Position numbers and translations under genes: made by a program | Notes under the pieces: model-generated | Databases searched by the model: none | What the model was told of the DNA's origin: nothing | What the model saw: only the letters and a program-made list of their open reading frames with translations | In this document: positions 1-10,439 of the stretch, one piece after another | Layout of the letters: every line of letters begins with the position of its first letter | How positions within the stretch are numbered: position 1 is the first letter of the stretch | DNA from: Cacajao melanocephalus | Lineage: Eukaryota > Chordata > Mammalia > Primates > Pitheciidae | Assembly: GCA_963573385.1 (NCBI GenBank) | Contig: CAUYLG010048326.1 | Span: 1-64,000, forward strand | DNA length: 64,000 bases | Reading direction: 5' to 3'

Positions 1-139
1 AGAGATAGCATGGGAAGAAAAGCCAGATATAGGTGAAGGGGAGGAAAGCAGCAAATCACACTGCCACGTGTGTACCTATGCAACAATCTTGCATGTTCTT
101 CACATGTACCCCAAAACATAAAATACAATAAAAAAAAAA
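1..139 (+). mobile_element. LINE-1 3' end (3' UTR and A-rich tail), cut by window start
   Basis: The sequence follows the end of the L1 3' UTR: the GTGTGTACCTATGCAACAA block, then CACATGTACCCC and an A-rich AATACAATAAAAAAAAA tail. This marks a plus-strand L1 whose body lies to the left of the window. Only the last ~140 bases are present, so the subfamily and 5' truncation cannot be judged. Confidence 0.85.
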
Positions 140-223
140 GACTACTGAGTGACTACCAAGTTAAAAGTACCCACTGATTAAGAATATCTATGCAAGACCT
201 TGACGTCACATATGTGAGATTTA

Positions 224-225
<2 letters not shown>

Positions 226-260
<35 letters not shown>
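226..260. repeat. (TG)n microsatellite
   Basis: About 17 uninterrupted TG units followed by CTGTCT. It is likely length-polymorphic and alternates purine and pyrimidine. Confidence 0.95.
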
Positions 261-261
<1 letters not shown>

Positions 262-1454
262 TGTCTTAAATAAATGAATTTTGCTCCTAGATATAAGAAA
301 TCTCATTTTCTTTTTACTTACACTAAATTACTAATTGTGTGTGTGTGAATTGAATAAAAAATCTTATATCCTTCCTAGAGTAATTACATGCCTAAGATAA
401 AAGATGTAAAGAAATTCCAGAAAAATAAATATGAACATACCTATTGTCCTGTACACATCTGGACACTGCAAAAATTTGAACCATCCATAAATATTGTAAA
501 CCAAGAATAGACAATAAATTTCTATCAATGGCTGGCAACATAGTTGATCTTTAATATCTCATTTAATGAGCTACATAAAAAAGATATGTTATATTTAAAT
601 CATTTTTATTGTAGTTGATGCTTTGTTATTTTTATTTTTAAAAACCACAGACTTGCTGTAAATTTTTTTTGCCAGGGAAAATGATTTAATTCTATTTAAT
701 TAATTCTATTAGTTATATTTAATTTCTACTAAAGATAAATAATACCACAAAACTAATTAAAATAAAATAGAATAAAATAGATTTTTAATGAACTAAGCCT
801 TAGACAATGTAAAATTGCATGATTTCCTATTTGCTTTCTTTGCACAGGAAAACATTAGGTATGATTTAATTTTAGTAATCAATAGAATCCACCTGTTAGT
901 TTTATAGTTGTACTCATACTTCATAGTTCTATTTAAATTGGCAACTTTCTTTTGTTATCAAGCTAGTGTTATGGTTAGATAGTAACTACTAGAAAGCCAA
1001 GGACTAATACTTTAAGTTGCCTTAGAATTCTGTGGTATTCTGGAATACGGGGATCATAAGAAAATTACTGATTTTTTAAAGATAGTAACAGTTAATGAAA
1101 GATATCAATTCTAATTGCAGGTATACTAAGTATTTAGATAATTTATTAACCTTTTAAATATTTTTTGTGTGTTATCTAATAACCCCCATACTAGCAAACG
1201 TATGCCAATTGGTAAACTTAAATTTTAATTTATATTTAGTTAAATTATAATAAATTCATATATTTGTTACTTTTCCTGATTGTTGAAGAAATATTTATTC
1301 AGTGTAGGAACTCAATATTACTGAAATAAATATTTAAAAATAAAAATCACCTGTTATTCCAGCTCTCATAAATAACTGATTTTGCAAATTTAAAATACCT
1401 GTATACATCTACACTTACATATATACACATGCACTGATATAGAAAAATATTTGT
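261..1454. other. AT-rich stretch, no gene seen
   Basis: AT-rich sequence with short A/T runs. I see no splice-bounded open frame, no recognisable repeat with confidence and no CpG clustering. Bases around 1260-1440 resemble the 3' part of an old LINE or DNA-transposon relic, but too weakly to name. Confidence 0.5.
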
Positions 1455-1597
1455 TTCTTTTTTATTTTATTTTTTGAAATGGGGTATCAATATGTTGCCC
1501 AGGCTAGTGTCCAACTCTTGGCCTGTAGCAATCTCCCATCTTGGTCTCTTCAACTACTAAGATTAAACCTTAAGCCATTGCCCTTAGCCAGACATTT
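1455..1597 (-). mobile_element. Diverged Alu right-arm fragment or FRAM-like monomer
   Basis: Read on the plus strand it matches the reverse complement of an Alu right arm: a T-rich start, then a degenerate form of the blocks around TATGTTGCCCAGGCT, CTCTTGGCC, TCTTGGTC and AAGCCATTGC. It is far more diverged than the other Alus here. That suggests an early Alu (J) or a free right monomer. Confidence 0.7.
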
Positions 1598-1918
1598 GTA
1601 ATATTGTAAACCTTCTTCAGTGACTTAATGTATTAAGGTTTTTTAAGTTCTTATATATTTCTACTTTATTTTACTAATGATAGTAACAATTAGCTATCTT
1701 CATATATACTAGTTTGAAAAGATATCAATATTTATAATTTTAAAAGTTTTCCAAGGTCAGTTTTTTTATTGCTGTGGGGCAAATACAGTTAAACAGAATT
1801 AATTACTCTAAAACTTCTCAGAGTCATTCATATGCTACTGTCTTGTGAATTTTCAAAGGAAATATAATATAGTGTTCCCCAGCTTATTTTATTATAAAAT
1901 TCTGCCCTTTTTTCCTAG

Positions 1919-2011
1919 GAGAGTCTTATGGGACTATAGTTCCTTCAAACACAATTGGGAAAAATGCTGACTCAGGCATCTGGCCAGATTTTCAAAGAGA
2001 GATTAGATCCT
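1919..2011 (+). other. Candidate 93-nt cassette exon with open symmetrical phase-1 frame
   Basis: A pyrimidine-rich acceptor (TCTGCCCTTTTTTCCTAG) ends at 1918 and a consensus donor (GTAAGTGAA) starts at 2012. The 93 nt between them have one fully open frame, entered after two bases and left with one, so both flanking introns would be phase 1. Skipping it would keep a reading frame. The peptide begins ESYGTIVPSN and ends DFQREIRS; the other two frames contain stops. I recognise no protein family. No repeat overlaps it. It could equally be a decoy pair of splice sites: an open frame this short is common by chance. Transcription direction would be plus. Confidence 0.35.
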
Positions 2012-2341
2012 GTAAGTGAATTCTTTAAATAATTGGTTTTAGCCTTATTGTGATGTTCAGGCAATCCAAAATACAGTGGATCTTTCCTGGAAGGATTGAT
2101 ATTTTGACTTGTGACTATAGATTTATCTCTTGGGTATGATTTCATTTATACTTTTGTCACTTATATTAACCTGGAACCATATGTGGTACATAATATGACA
2201 CAATAAAAATATATTGATCATATAAATAGTAATGTTTAGGATTATGAAAAGGATAAATGATAACTATTGTGATTAGCTAGAGGAGGCAGTAGATGAGAAA
2301 GTTATCATTTATTTATTTAGTTCACAACTTCTACAGTAGGA

Positions 2342-2394
2342 AATATATATATGTGTGTATATATATATATGTGTATATATATACATATATATAA
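2342..2394. repeat. (TA/TG)n low-complexity repeat
   Basis: Interrupted alternating TATATG and TATA units. Confidence 0.9.
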
Positions 2395-2606
2395 AATTTA
2401 ATCTCCTAAATAACCACCTCCTTGGCATAGGTATACCTTTCCAACATACAGATGTAGAAACCAAAGAGTATGCTTGAGTAACTGGCCCAAAGTTATACGC
2501 ATAGTAAGCCAAATATTTAGTGAATATTATGGTTGATTCTATAATTACTGAGTATTTTAGCTGCTGTTTAATCATTATTCAATATATCAGTAAATGGAAA
2601 GAACAT

Positions 2607-2664
2607 GACACACACAAACACACACACACATAAACACACAAACACACACACATATACACACACA
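2607..2664. repeat. (CA)n microsatellite, interrupted
   Basis: CACACA units broken by AAACAC and ATATAC. It directly abuts the left end of the Tigger2/MER28 element. Confidence 0.93.
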
Positions 2665-3155
2665 TAGTTGGCCCTTGAAGAATGCAGAAATTAAGGATGC
2701 CATCCCCTGCCCAGCTGAAAATTGCATATAATGTTTGACTTTCAAAACTAAACTACTAACAGCCTACTGTTGACCAGAAGCCTTACCAATAACATAAACA
2801 CCCAATTAATACATATTTGTATGTTTTATGTATTATATATTGTATTCTTACCATAAAGTAAGCTAGAAAAAAGAAAATTTTATTAAAAATATCATAAATA
2901 AAAACATATTTATTATGGAAGTGGATCATGATAAAGGTCTTCATCCTCATTGTTGATATGTTGAGTAGGCGGAGGAGGAGGAAAAGGAGAAGAAGGAGGA
3001 GAGAGGTTAGCCTTGCTCTTTCAGGGGTGGCAGAGTCAGAAGAGGTGGAGGAAGTGGAAGGGGAGGCAGGTTCATTTGATATAATTTTCATTGAAAAAAT
3101 TCTGAGTCTATATGAATCTTCACAGTTCAAGCCCCTGTTGCTCAAGGGTCAACAG
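2665..3155 (-). mobile_element. Tigger2/MER28-type DNA transposon (TcMar-Tigger fossil)
   Basis: The two ends are imperfect inverted repeats: AGTTGGCCCTTGAAG on the left and CTCAAGGGTCAACAG on the right, with TA dinucleotides outside, the mark of mariner/Tigger insertion. The inside keeps the MER28-like blocks around TAGCCTACTGTTGACC, AAGCCTTACCAATAACATAA and ATAAAGTAAGCTAG. A purine-rich GGAGGAGGAGGAAAAGG tract follows near 2970-3000. No transposase reading frame survives at this ~490-bp length; MER28 is a short non-autonomous derivative. Two overlapping short open frames here are by-products of the GA-rich tract. Strand is nominal. Confidence 0.82.
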
Positions 3156-3525
3156 TATTTAGTCTTAAGCTATTTAGGATGATGGAATTACGCAAAATCA
3201 CTAACTTGAATAATTGAAGAATTGACGAACCTCATTAATGAGGGTGGAGACTAAGTCCTAGAAAATTCACATAATTGAATTGCTCCAATTCTGACTGATA
3301 TCTTCAAAATAATTGTTAAACAGAATAGGATACTAAAATCATGTTATATATAAATCATAATAATAAAATGAACATGTCTAGAAGCACACAACTTAGCTAA
3401 AGAATTTGAACATAATATTGCATTTACTTCTCCATTTTTCTCTCATCTGCTGCTTCTGTTCCCTGTTGAGAAGCAAACATAATCCCAACAGTTTGGTTAC
3501 CCATCTCTGGCTTTGGTTTATTAGT
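3156..3525. other. Unassigned spacer
   Basis: Unique-looking AT-rich DNA between the Tigger fossil and the MSTA provirus. No gene or named repeat seen. Confidence 0.5.
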
Positions 3526-3938
3526 TGTATTACTCCAGGCTCTCATTGCTATAAAGAAATAGCTTAGACTGGGTAATTTATAAGGAAAAGAGGTTTAATT
3601 GGCTTATGGTTCTGCAGCCTGTACAGGAAACATGACAGCTGCTCAATTTCTGGGGAGGCCTCAGGAATCTTAAAATCATGGCGGGATGTGAAAGGGGAGC
3701 CATTATTTCATATGATCAGAACAGAAGAAATATAAAGAGGGGAGAGGTGCTACACACTTTTAAACAACCAGATCTTGTGAGAATTCTGTCATAACAACAG
3801 CACCTGGTGGGTGGCACTAAGCCATTCAGGAGAAACCACCCCCATAATCCAATCACCTCCCAACAGTGCCCACCTCCAGCACTGGGGATTACATTTTCAC
3901 ATGACATTTGGGTGGGGATACAGATCCAAACCATTTCA
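3526..3938 (-). repeat. MSTA 3' LTR (left copy)
   Basis: 413 bp. It contains the antisense MSTA blocks CTGGGTAATTTATAAGG, GGGGAGGCCTCAGGAA, AACAACCAGATCTTGTGAG and TTTGGGTGGGGATACAGATC. It pairs with the copy at 5568-5981. Confidence 0.88.
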
Positions 3939-5544
3939 TTCTATCCTTGACCCCTTCCAAATCTCATGCTCTTCTCACATTGCAAAGTACAATCATGCCT
4001 TCCCAATAATCCTCAAAGTCTTAACTAATTCCAGCATTAACTCAAAAGTCAAAAGTTCAAAGTCCAAAATCTCATCTGAGACAAGGCAAGTCCCTTTAGT
4101 CTTTGAGCCTATAAAATCAAAAACAAGCTGATAACTTCCAAGATACAATGGTGGCATAAGCGTTAAGTAAATAATCCTGTTTCAAATGGGAGACATCAGC
4201 CAAAAGAAAACAGTTACTCACCACCTGCAATTCCAAAACCCAGCAGGGAAGTCACTAAATCTTAAGGCTCCAAAATAATCTTAGACTCCACGTCCTATAT
4301 CCAGAGCAAACTTGTGCAAGGGGTGGGCTCCAAAAGCTTTGGGCAGCTCTGCCCCTGTGGCTTTCCAGAGTTCATTCTCCAAAGGTGCTCTAACAGCTGG
4401 CATTGATTGCCTGTGGCTTTTCTAGGCAGAGAGTTCAAGCTGCTGGTGGATCTACCATTTTGAGGTCTGGAGGATGGTGGTCCTCCTCTCACAGCTCCAC
4501 TAGGTAGTGCTCCAGTGGGGACTCTGTGTGAGGGCTTTAATCCCATGTTTCCCCTCTGCACTGCTCTAGTAGAAGTTCTCCACAAGGGCTCCACTCCTGC
4601 AGCAGGCTTCTCCCTGGACATCCAGGATTTTATTATATACCCTGAAATCTAGGCAGAAGCTCCCAACCCTCAACTCTTATACTCTGTGCACCCACAGGCT
4701 TAACATCATGTAGAAGCTACCAAGGCTTATGTCTTGTATCCTCTGAAGAAGTGGCCTGAGTTGTACCTGGTCCCCCTTTAGCCATGGCTGGAGCTGGAGT
4801 AGTTGGGACTCGAGAAGGAGTGTCCTGAGACTGCACAGGTCAACAGGAACTGAGCCTGGCCCAGGAAACCATTCTTCTCTTCTAGGCATCTGAACCTGTG
4901 ATGGGAGGGATGCCATGAAGATCACTGAAATGCCTTTGAGGCCCTTTTCTCATTGTCTTGGCTATTAGCAATTGGCCCCTCTTTACTTATGAAAATTTCT
5001 GCAGCCAGCTTGAATTTCTCTCCTAAAAATGGGCTTTTCTTTTCTACCACATGACTGAGCTGGAAATTTTTCAAACTTTTGACACTCTTCTTCTCCTTTA
5101 AATTTAAGTTCCAGTTTTATGTCTTTCCTTTGCTCATACATATGAGGATATGTTGTTAGAAGCAGCTTGGCTGCATCTTGAATGCTTTGGTGCTCAGAAA
5201 TTTCTTCCACCAGATACCCTAAATCATACTTTCAAGTTCAAAGTTCCACAGATCCTTAGGGCAGGGGCACAATGCCACCACTTTCTTTGCTAACTCACAG
5301 TAAAGGTTACCTTTTTTCCAGTTCCCAATAAGTTTCTAATTTCTCTCTGAGATCTCCTCAGTCTGGACTTCAGTCTCCATATCACTATCAGCATTTTGGT
5401 CACAACAATTTAACAAGTCTTTAAGAAGTTCCAAACTTTTTCTCATTTTCCTGTCTTCTTCTGAGCCCTCCACAGTCTTCCAGCATCTACCCATTACCCA
5501 GTTCCAAAGCCAATTCCATATATTCAGGTATCTCTATCACAATA

Positions 5545-5561
5545 TCCCACTCTTGGTGCCA
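5545..5561 (-). other. Primer-binding site remnant of the MSTA provirus
   Basis: The plus-strand bases CCCACTCTTGGTGCCA lie six bases left of the 5' LTR. They resemble the 3' end of a leucine tRNA, as expected for ERV-L/MaLR priming. The tRNA identity is from memory and not aligned. Confidence 0.5.
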
Positions 5562-5567
5562 AATTTT

Positions 5568-5981
5568 TGTATTAATTTGTTCTCACATTGCTATAAAGAA
5601 ATACTGGAAACTGGGTAATTTATAAAGAAAAGAGGTTTAATTGGCTCATGGTTCTGCAGGCTATACAGGAAGCATGGCAGTATCTGCTTGGCTTCTGGGG
5701 AGACCTCAGGACATCTACAGTCATGACAGAAGGTAAAGGGGGAGCCAGCACTTCATATTGCCAGAGCAGGAGGAAGAGAGAGAGGGGAAACATGCTACAC
5801 TTTTTAACAACCAGATCTTGTGAGAACTCTATCATAAGAATAGCACTAGGAGGATGGTTCTAAACCATTTATGAGAAACTGCCCCTATGATCCAACCACC
5901 TACCACTAGGCTCCACCTCCAGCACTGGGAATTACATTTCAACATAAGATTTGGATAGGGACACAGATCTAAACCATATCA
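5568..5981 (-). repeat. MSTA 5' LTR (right copy)
   Basis: 414 bp, same orientation and block order as the left LTR, ending AAACCATATCA. For a minus-strand provirus this is the 5' LTR. Confidence 0.88.
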
Positions 5982-8756
5982 CTATTTCTATTTCATACAT
6001 ATGTGCCATTAAATAGTGTATTGACTACTTTTGTTTGTTTTAGAAATACATAAATATGTTGGATAACTATATAGAGCCTTTTGCAACCAGCTGTATTCAT
6101 TGATTACTATAATCCATCTACATTTTTGGTTATAGTTGTAATTTTTATTAATTTTCACTGTTAGGTAATATTTCATTGTATGAACACTTTTTTTTTCTAT
6201 CCTACTGTAGAAAGACTTGAGTAATAGTTTTAGTTCTGGGAATTTCAGTGTTTATTAAAAATATACTGACAGTAATTTATTTTTAAATACATAAATGGGC
6301 ACATTAGAGAGTGTCTCCTGTTTTCTTCATGTATCTGAAACTCTATATTTTTCATATTCTTGACTATCTATCCTACAATTTTCAACTAACTGATATTATT
6401 TCTTTGGTTATATCTTTAAAAAATATTTGGTTACTTTCAAACTTGTCATGTGAGATCATCTTAGTGTTGTAATTCATTTTTTTTTACTATGCATATGGAT
6501 CATATCACATTCTGATATCTCCACAGGAACACCCAAACTGTCTCTGTTTCAGTTGAAATTTGGAATTTGGGGCTCTTGGTATCAGCGTCTGCCCTTAAAC
6601 AACAACCTGGCCTTTCTAGTGTGCAAACACTGCTCTGCTCTGGTTTTACCTCACATTTTACTTTTCAAAAGTTCCTCAACATCCAATGGGAAGATTTTCT
6701 TTACTTCTTGTGGGTCCAGTAATCCACTTGAAGTGATCTTTCTACTAAGATCTAATCACCTTTTTCAAAATTTATTTATTCTAGTAGATAATCCTTCAGA
6801 ATTTTTAATCCACCATATTGCTATTAACTAGCAATTGATTCTTCATCCTGATCTTTTCCCCTTTTGGGATTTTGATAATGGTGCTAACCATATTCTTGTA
6901 TAACTGCAACTTGTTAATAGCATTGTGGCCTGGCTTTGTCTATGACACAAATTCAAAGGCCAGGGTCTAACAGATTCACTTACTAAGAGTGATGTAAAGA
7001 CTGTATTTTGGAGAAGACCATTTTCTAGCTACTATCTATATTTTCCTGTAACCTCTCTTCCAGAAGATTACCTACTTTATAGTTACTCGCCTCTGAAATT
7101 TCACACAGAAATTTGTGAAAGCAAAACCCCAAGAAGATAGTTTTTTTTTTTTAAATAGGCTCTGTAAACCTGTTGTAAACGTGGTGGAGAATGGTTGTGT
7201 GAAGCAAGAAGAAAAAGAAAGACACTTTCCCTGGTCTGGTGAGGGAAATGAAATATGTTATTTTATTACATTTCTGAGAAATTAGGCAATAAGAGAAGCC
7301 AATTGTATGATATATCTCAGGTGATTCAAGCTTAAGCCCTGGGTTTCCCTCAGTAAATCTTCCTTTATCCAACAGAAGTACAGAAAGCATACTACAATAG
7401 GATGGCAAGGAATTACTGTGGACGAGGATGCTGGAGGTATCAGTGGAGGTTATATGGTGGTGTTTGAGCCATGATTTTAAAATTGTTGGTCACAAACTCT
7501 TGGTCATATGCATTGCATATAAGATTCATATGTAGGAGTTTTAATGCTAGAAAAATTTCAATGTTTAGAGTCTAATAACTCTAGTAGAATAATTTCGTTT
7601 CAATCTTGTTAAAAACATTTGAAAAATACTATATCATTTTGCTTGTCACTATCTTCTGGGACCACGTGATCCCCACAATTGTGAAGAACATTTACAAGCA
7701 AAAGATGGAATTTCTTTCCAGTGGAATGAGATGAAGTCAGAGAGTTTGTAAAAATACATCTGTGGACAGAGATACCACCTATTCTTGCCATTTCTGTGTA
7801 ACTCGAAATAATAAGTGTTTACTATTTGTAGCATCATTGACTTCTTTATTTCAAGGTTAATTAAAAATCCAATTTATATCCAGTTTTTATCATAAAATCC
7901 TGCACAGGTAAGAAAAATTTAGCATTGTAAATTGGCTGTTCTTATGTATATTTGAGCTGCTCATTTTCATTGGATACTTACATTAATTATTTTCTATTAT
8001 AACTCTTTTAATTTTGTGTTGGAGTGCTTCATTTTTTATGTTAAATGTTATTGCTAACATAGACAGTCTTGTAAGTAAATATTTCATCTCCTTGAGCTTC
8101 TTTAGATAATGTAAGAAAAAAATATAGTTTTAATTAAAGAGACTATACCAGTTCATAAAATCATTCATATGTATAGAAATTATCAAGCTAACCTAAACTA
8201 TTGAGATCACAAAATTTAAATGTATGGTTATAAATGTTATTTGAGAATGCATGTTTTCCCTCTTCCAAAAATGCATGGCTGTCTTTTTATGAGAATAATT
8301 ATTTTTTCATGTGCTATATTTTTCTAACTTTTATATAATCAATCCCCAAAGAATGAAGTAATATTTCTTCAGAATGCCATTTGGGTCATTCATGACAATA
8401 CTGAGGAAAAGATAATTCTGTATCTTTAGATCTTCGCAGAAAATATCCCTGTTTAAATAAGCTTAGCATAAAAGTAAAAGGTCATTTCTAGTTATCACCT
8501 AGTTACCTGATATACTAGTGCAAAAGTACAAGTTAAGGACAGGTGGCTACTGTGTTTTTCCTTTAATAAGTATAGACTTTTTTATGTGTATATGATAATT
8601 TTTACTTCAAAAATCACTAGAAGCTGTAAACAGCAATTTTATGCTATAGTGACAAGTTATCCCACAGGTTAGTTAAATATTTTACTAATAGATACATCGG
8701 TTTCTTATTTAATCATTATTTATTATTTATTACAGTTCTAGTACTTACTGAGGGAA
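5982..8756. other. Long unassigned AT-rich stretch
   Basis: No gene found. Around 6100-6290 the text weakly resembles an old antisense L1M 3' UTR (TAATATTTCATTGTATGAAC, then a CTACTG block). Open frames at 6553-6831 (plus) and 7151-7408 (minus) have no flanking splice logic or recognisable domain. A short acceptor/donor pair near 7855-7908 encloses stops in all frames. Confidence 0.5.
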
Positions 8757-9290
8757 TGTGTTCTCTTTCCAGGTCCATGAGGGGGCATAGCTTTAAGGGC
8801 AAGAATTTCCCCGGCGCCATGACCGCTTCCCATCTCTCTCCATCTGGGAGATTCAGCATTTTATGTTTGAATTTCGCGGGCACAGGAAGAAACTAAAAGT
8901 CAATCACTCCAGCGGAAGTTCTAAGGAACTCCTTTCATTGGCCTAGGGTCTTGGAGAAGGTGGGGGTTTCTCCCGGGACAAAAGTCCGTGCTCCCTCACT
9001 TGCGCCGGATTTTCCAGCTTACTGGAATTCCGTCTCACACGGTGGGAGCTCCCTCGGGATTTTCCATCTGGAATCCCGTTCCACACTCCTCTTGGAAGCG
9101 TTTCTCCTCTTCTCCTTTCCTTCTCTTTTCTCTACCTAAATAAAATCAGCTTTCTGCAACACTTTTTTGGGTCCGACATTCACTTTACGAGCATAAGGTC
9201 CACCTGCAGTGGCCCCACCGCTTATTCCTTAAGAGGTTGGAGGCCAAGAACCCACAAGGATCACCGGCATCTGAGAAAAACCCGGTTACA
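8757..9290 (+). repeat. ERV LTR (family not assigned), CpG-rich
   Basis: A plus-strand LTR-like block of ~534 bp beginning TGTGTTCTC and ending CCCGGTTACA. It has a polyadenylation signal AATAAA at 9139-9144 with CAGCTTTCTGCAAC just after, then an R/U5-like segment (GGTCCACCTGCAGTGGCCCC). Retroviral leader-like sequence follows. It is much richer in CG dinucleotides and GC than its neighbours. It may belong to an ERV1-class group, but I cannot name the family securely. Confidence 0.7.
9139..9144 (+). promoter_or_regulatory. Polyadenylation signal AATAAA in ERV LTR
   Basis: A canonical AATAAA at the position expected for the LTR R region. Confidence 0.65.
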
Positions 9291-9560
9291 GAATTGGCGC
9301 CCACCTGAGGCAAGGAGTGAAGTGTAAGAAGGGAAACACTTCTGAGGGGTAAGTGAAAATATTGGACCCTTCTCACTTGTTTTCTGTCCTGTCTCTTTAA
9401 GAAGCAGTCACAGCCAGGCGGGGCTGTGGGGAACAGCTTTGCCAGCGGCGCAGGCCAGCCAGAATTAAAGTACACTTTTTCTCCCAAGCTGTTTTTCTCT
9501 TTTCTCCTCCCTCTCTCACTCTCTCTCGAAACCCAGTTACATTGCTGTGTACTAGGGGCC
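9291..9560 (+). mobile_element. ERV leader fragment with PBS-like site
   Basis: Directly after the LTR comes GAA and then TTGGCGCCCACCTGAGGC (9294-9311). It looks like a primer-binding site in the right place: the first eight bases TGGCGCCC match the lysine-tRNA type and the rest does not. A donor-like GGGGTAAGTG follows at 9348. A GC-rich leader continues to about 9560 and stops; no gag, pol or env follows. This is an LTR-plus-leader fragment of a provirus otherwise lost. Confidence 0.55.
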
Positions 9561-9923
9561 AGGACCTTTCATTTTAAACACATATGCAATTTTTTAACAT
9601 AATTTCTGTAAATTATCCAATTTATACTTCTATTACTTATGTTATAGGCATATGTATTTCTAGGGAGACCCTCATTTGTTAGAAATACATAGGGAAAGAG
9701 AATCAGCACCATATAGACTTTCAATGTAAGATGCCAAATTGTCTTCGTGGAATGCTATCAATTTGCACAACTACTGGTACTGTATGTGGGTCCTATTCCT
9801 AGACACCAAATATTGTAAAGCTGGGGATAGACAGAAAATATAGTTAACATGTTCTTTATGTACATAAATATATGAAATACCTATCTATCAATCTAATCTA
9901 TCCAACCAATCTATTTATCTAAC
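9561..9923. other. Spacer with degenerate ATCT/CTAT repeat
   Basis: Unassigned sequence. The last ~45 bases (9878-9923) are a degenerate TCTATCTATC-like run. Confidence 0.5.
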
Positions 9924-10403
9924 TGTCTAGCTCTGACCAGCAATCTGCAGCAACCAGCCCTGGAAGCCAACCTGTTATCTACAAGTAAGACATGTACAAA
10001 GTCAGACCGCTATCTCTAACAACCAGCCAAGAAAGCCAAACAATAATCTCTATGACAACTGGTCCCAAACGACCAGAGCTTCATAAATAACTGACAGATT
10101 CTCTGATTTTTGCCTCTACTTCTAACTTAGAATAACCTAAGAAAGCCAAATATGTACCACTAACTAATCATATAAAAAGCTCTGCTTACAGTTCGCGCAC
10201 CACAGGTTTCCTGTGAACATGCTTCCAACCAGGGCATACTAGAAGCCTTCCCTTTTTTCTACTCTAAAGCTTTCCCACTTCCAGGTTTACCTTTGAATCT
10301 CTAGCAAAAGCAAGTGATGGTGGCTGACTCCCTTGCTATAGCAAGCTCTGAACAAAATATTCTCTAATTGTTCTAATTTTGGTGGTCTCCGATTATTTCC
10401 ACA
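9924..10403 (+). repeat. ERV-type solo LTR (possibly MER57-like)
   Basis: Block of ~480 bp starting TGTCTAGCTCTGACC and ending TTTCCACA. It contains repeated AACCAGCC and GGAAGCC motifs, a TATA-like box TATAAAAAG (10171) and a terminal GGTGGTCTCC motif common in ERV1 LTR 3' ends. The polyadenylation signal is decayed (GAACAAAATATTC). Family is a memory-based guess. Confidence 0.55.
10171..10179 (+). promoter_or_regulatory. TATA-like box in the LTR
   Basis: TATAAAAAG about 230 bp before the LTR end, a plausible U3 promoter relic. No evidence of activity can be read from the sequence. Confidence 0.4.
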
Positions 10404-10439
10404 AAGCATATAATTACATTTATTTTTATTCTCTAGACA

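Larger units (their letters stand above)
3526..5981 (-). mobile_element. Complete MSTA provirus (ERVL-MaLR), two LTRs plus internal region
   Basis: Two same-orientation LTRs of about 413 bp bracket an internal region of about 1.63 kb. On the plus strand each LTR begins TGTATTA and ends CCATNTCA, the reverse complement of the MaLR TGA...TAATACA ends. The internal part carries MST/THE1-int landmarks such as CCTTCCCAATAATCC, TCATCTGAGACAAGGCAAG and a decayed PBS. All frames are broken, and the longest open piece (4295-4621, minus, 108 codons) has no recognisable domain. MaLR elements are non-autonomous relatives of ERV-L, so no intact gag or pol is expected. The 5-bp flanks (TTAGT and CTATT) match only partly, consistent with age. 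Confidence 0.9.

Noticed and set aside
2783..3182. Opposed open frames of 120 (minus) and 84 (plus) codons
   Set aside because: Both lie within the Tigger2/MER28 fossil and owe their length to its GGA-rich tract; no transposase motif.
3716..4131. Overlapping open frames in the left MSTA LTR and adjoining internal region
   Set aside because: They translate LTR and non-coding internal sequence shared by all family members.
4295..5210. Minus-strand open frames of 75 to 108 codons
   Set aside because: Broken pieces of MST internal sequence in different frames; no intact retroviral domain.
7855..7908. Short exon candidate ending CACAG|GTAAG
   Set aside because: Stops in all frames within ~54 nt.
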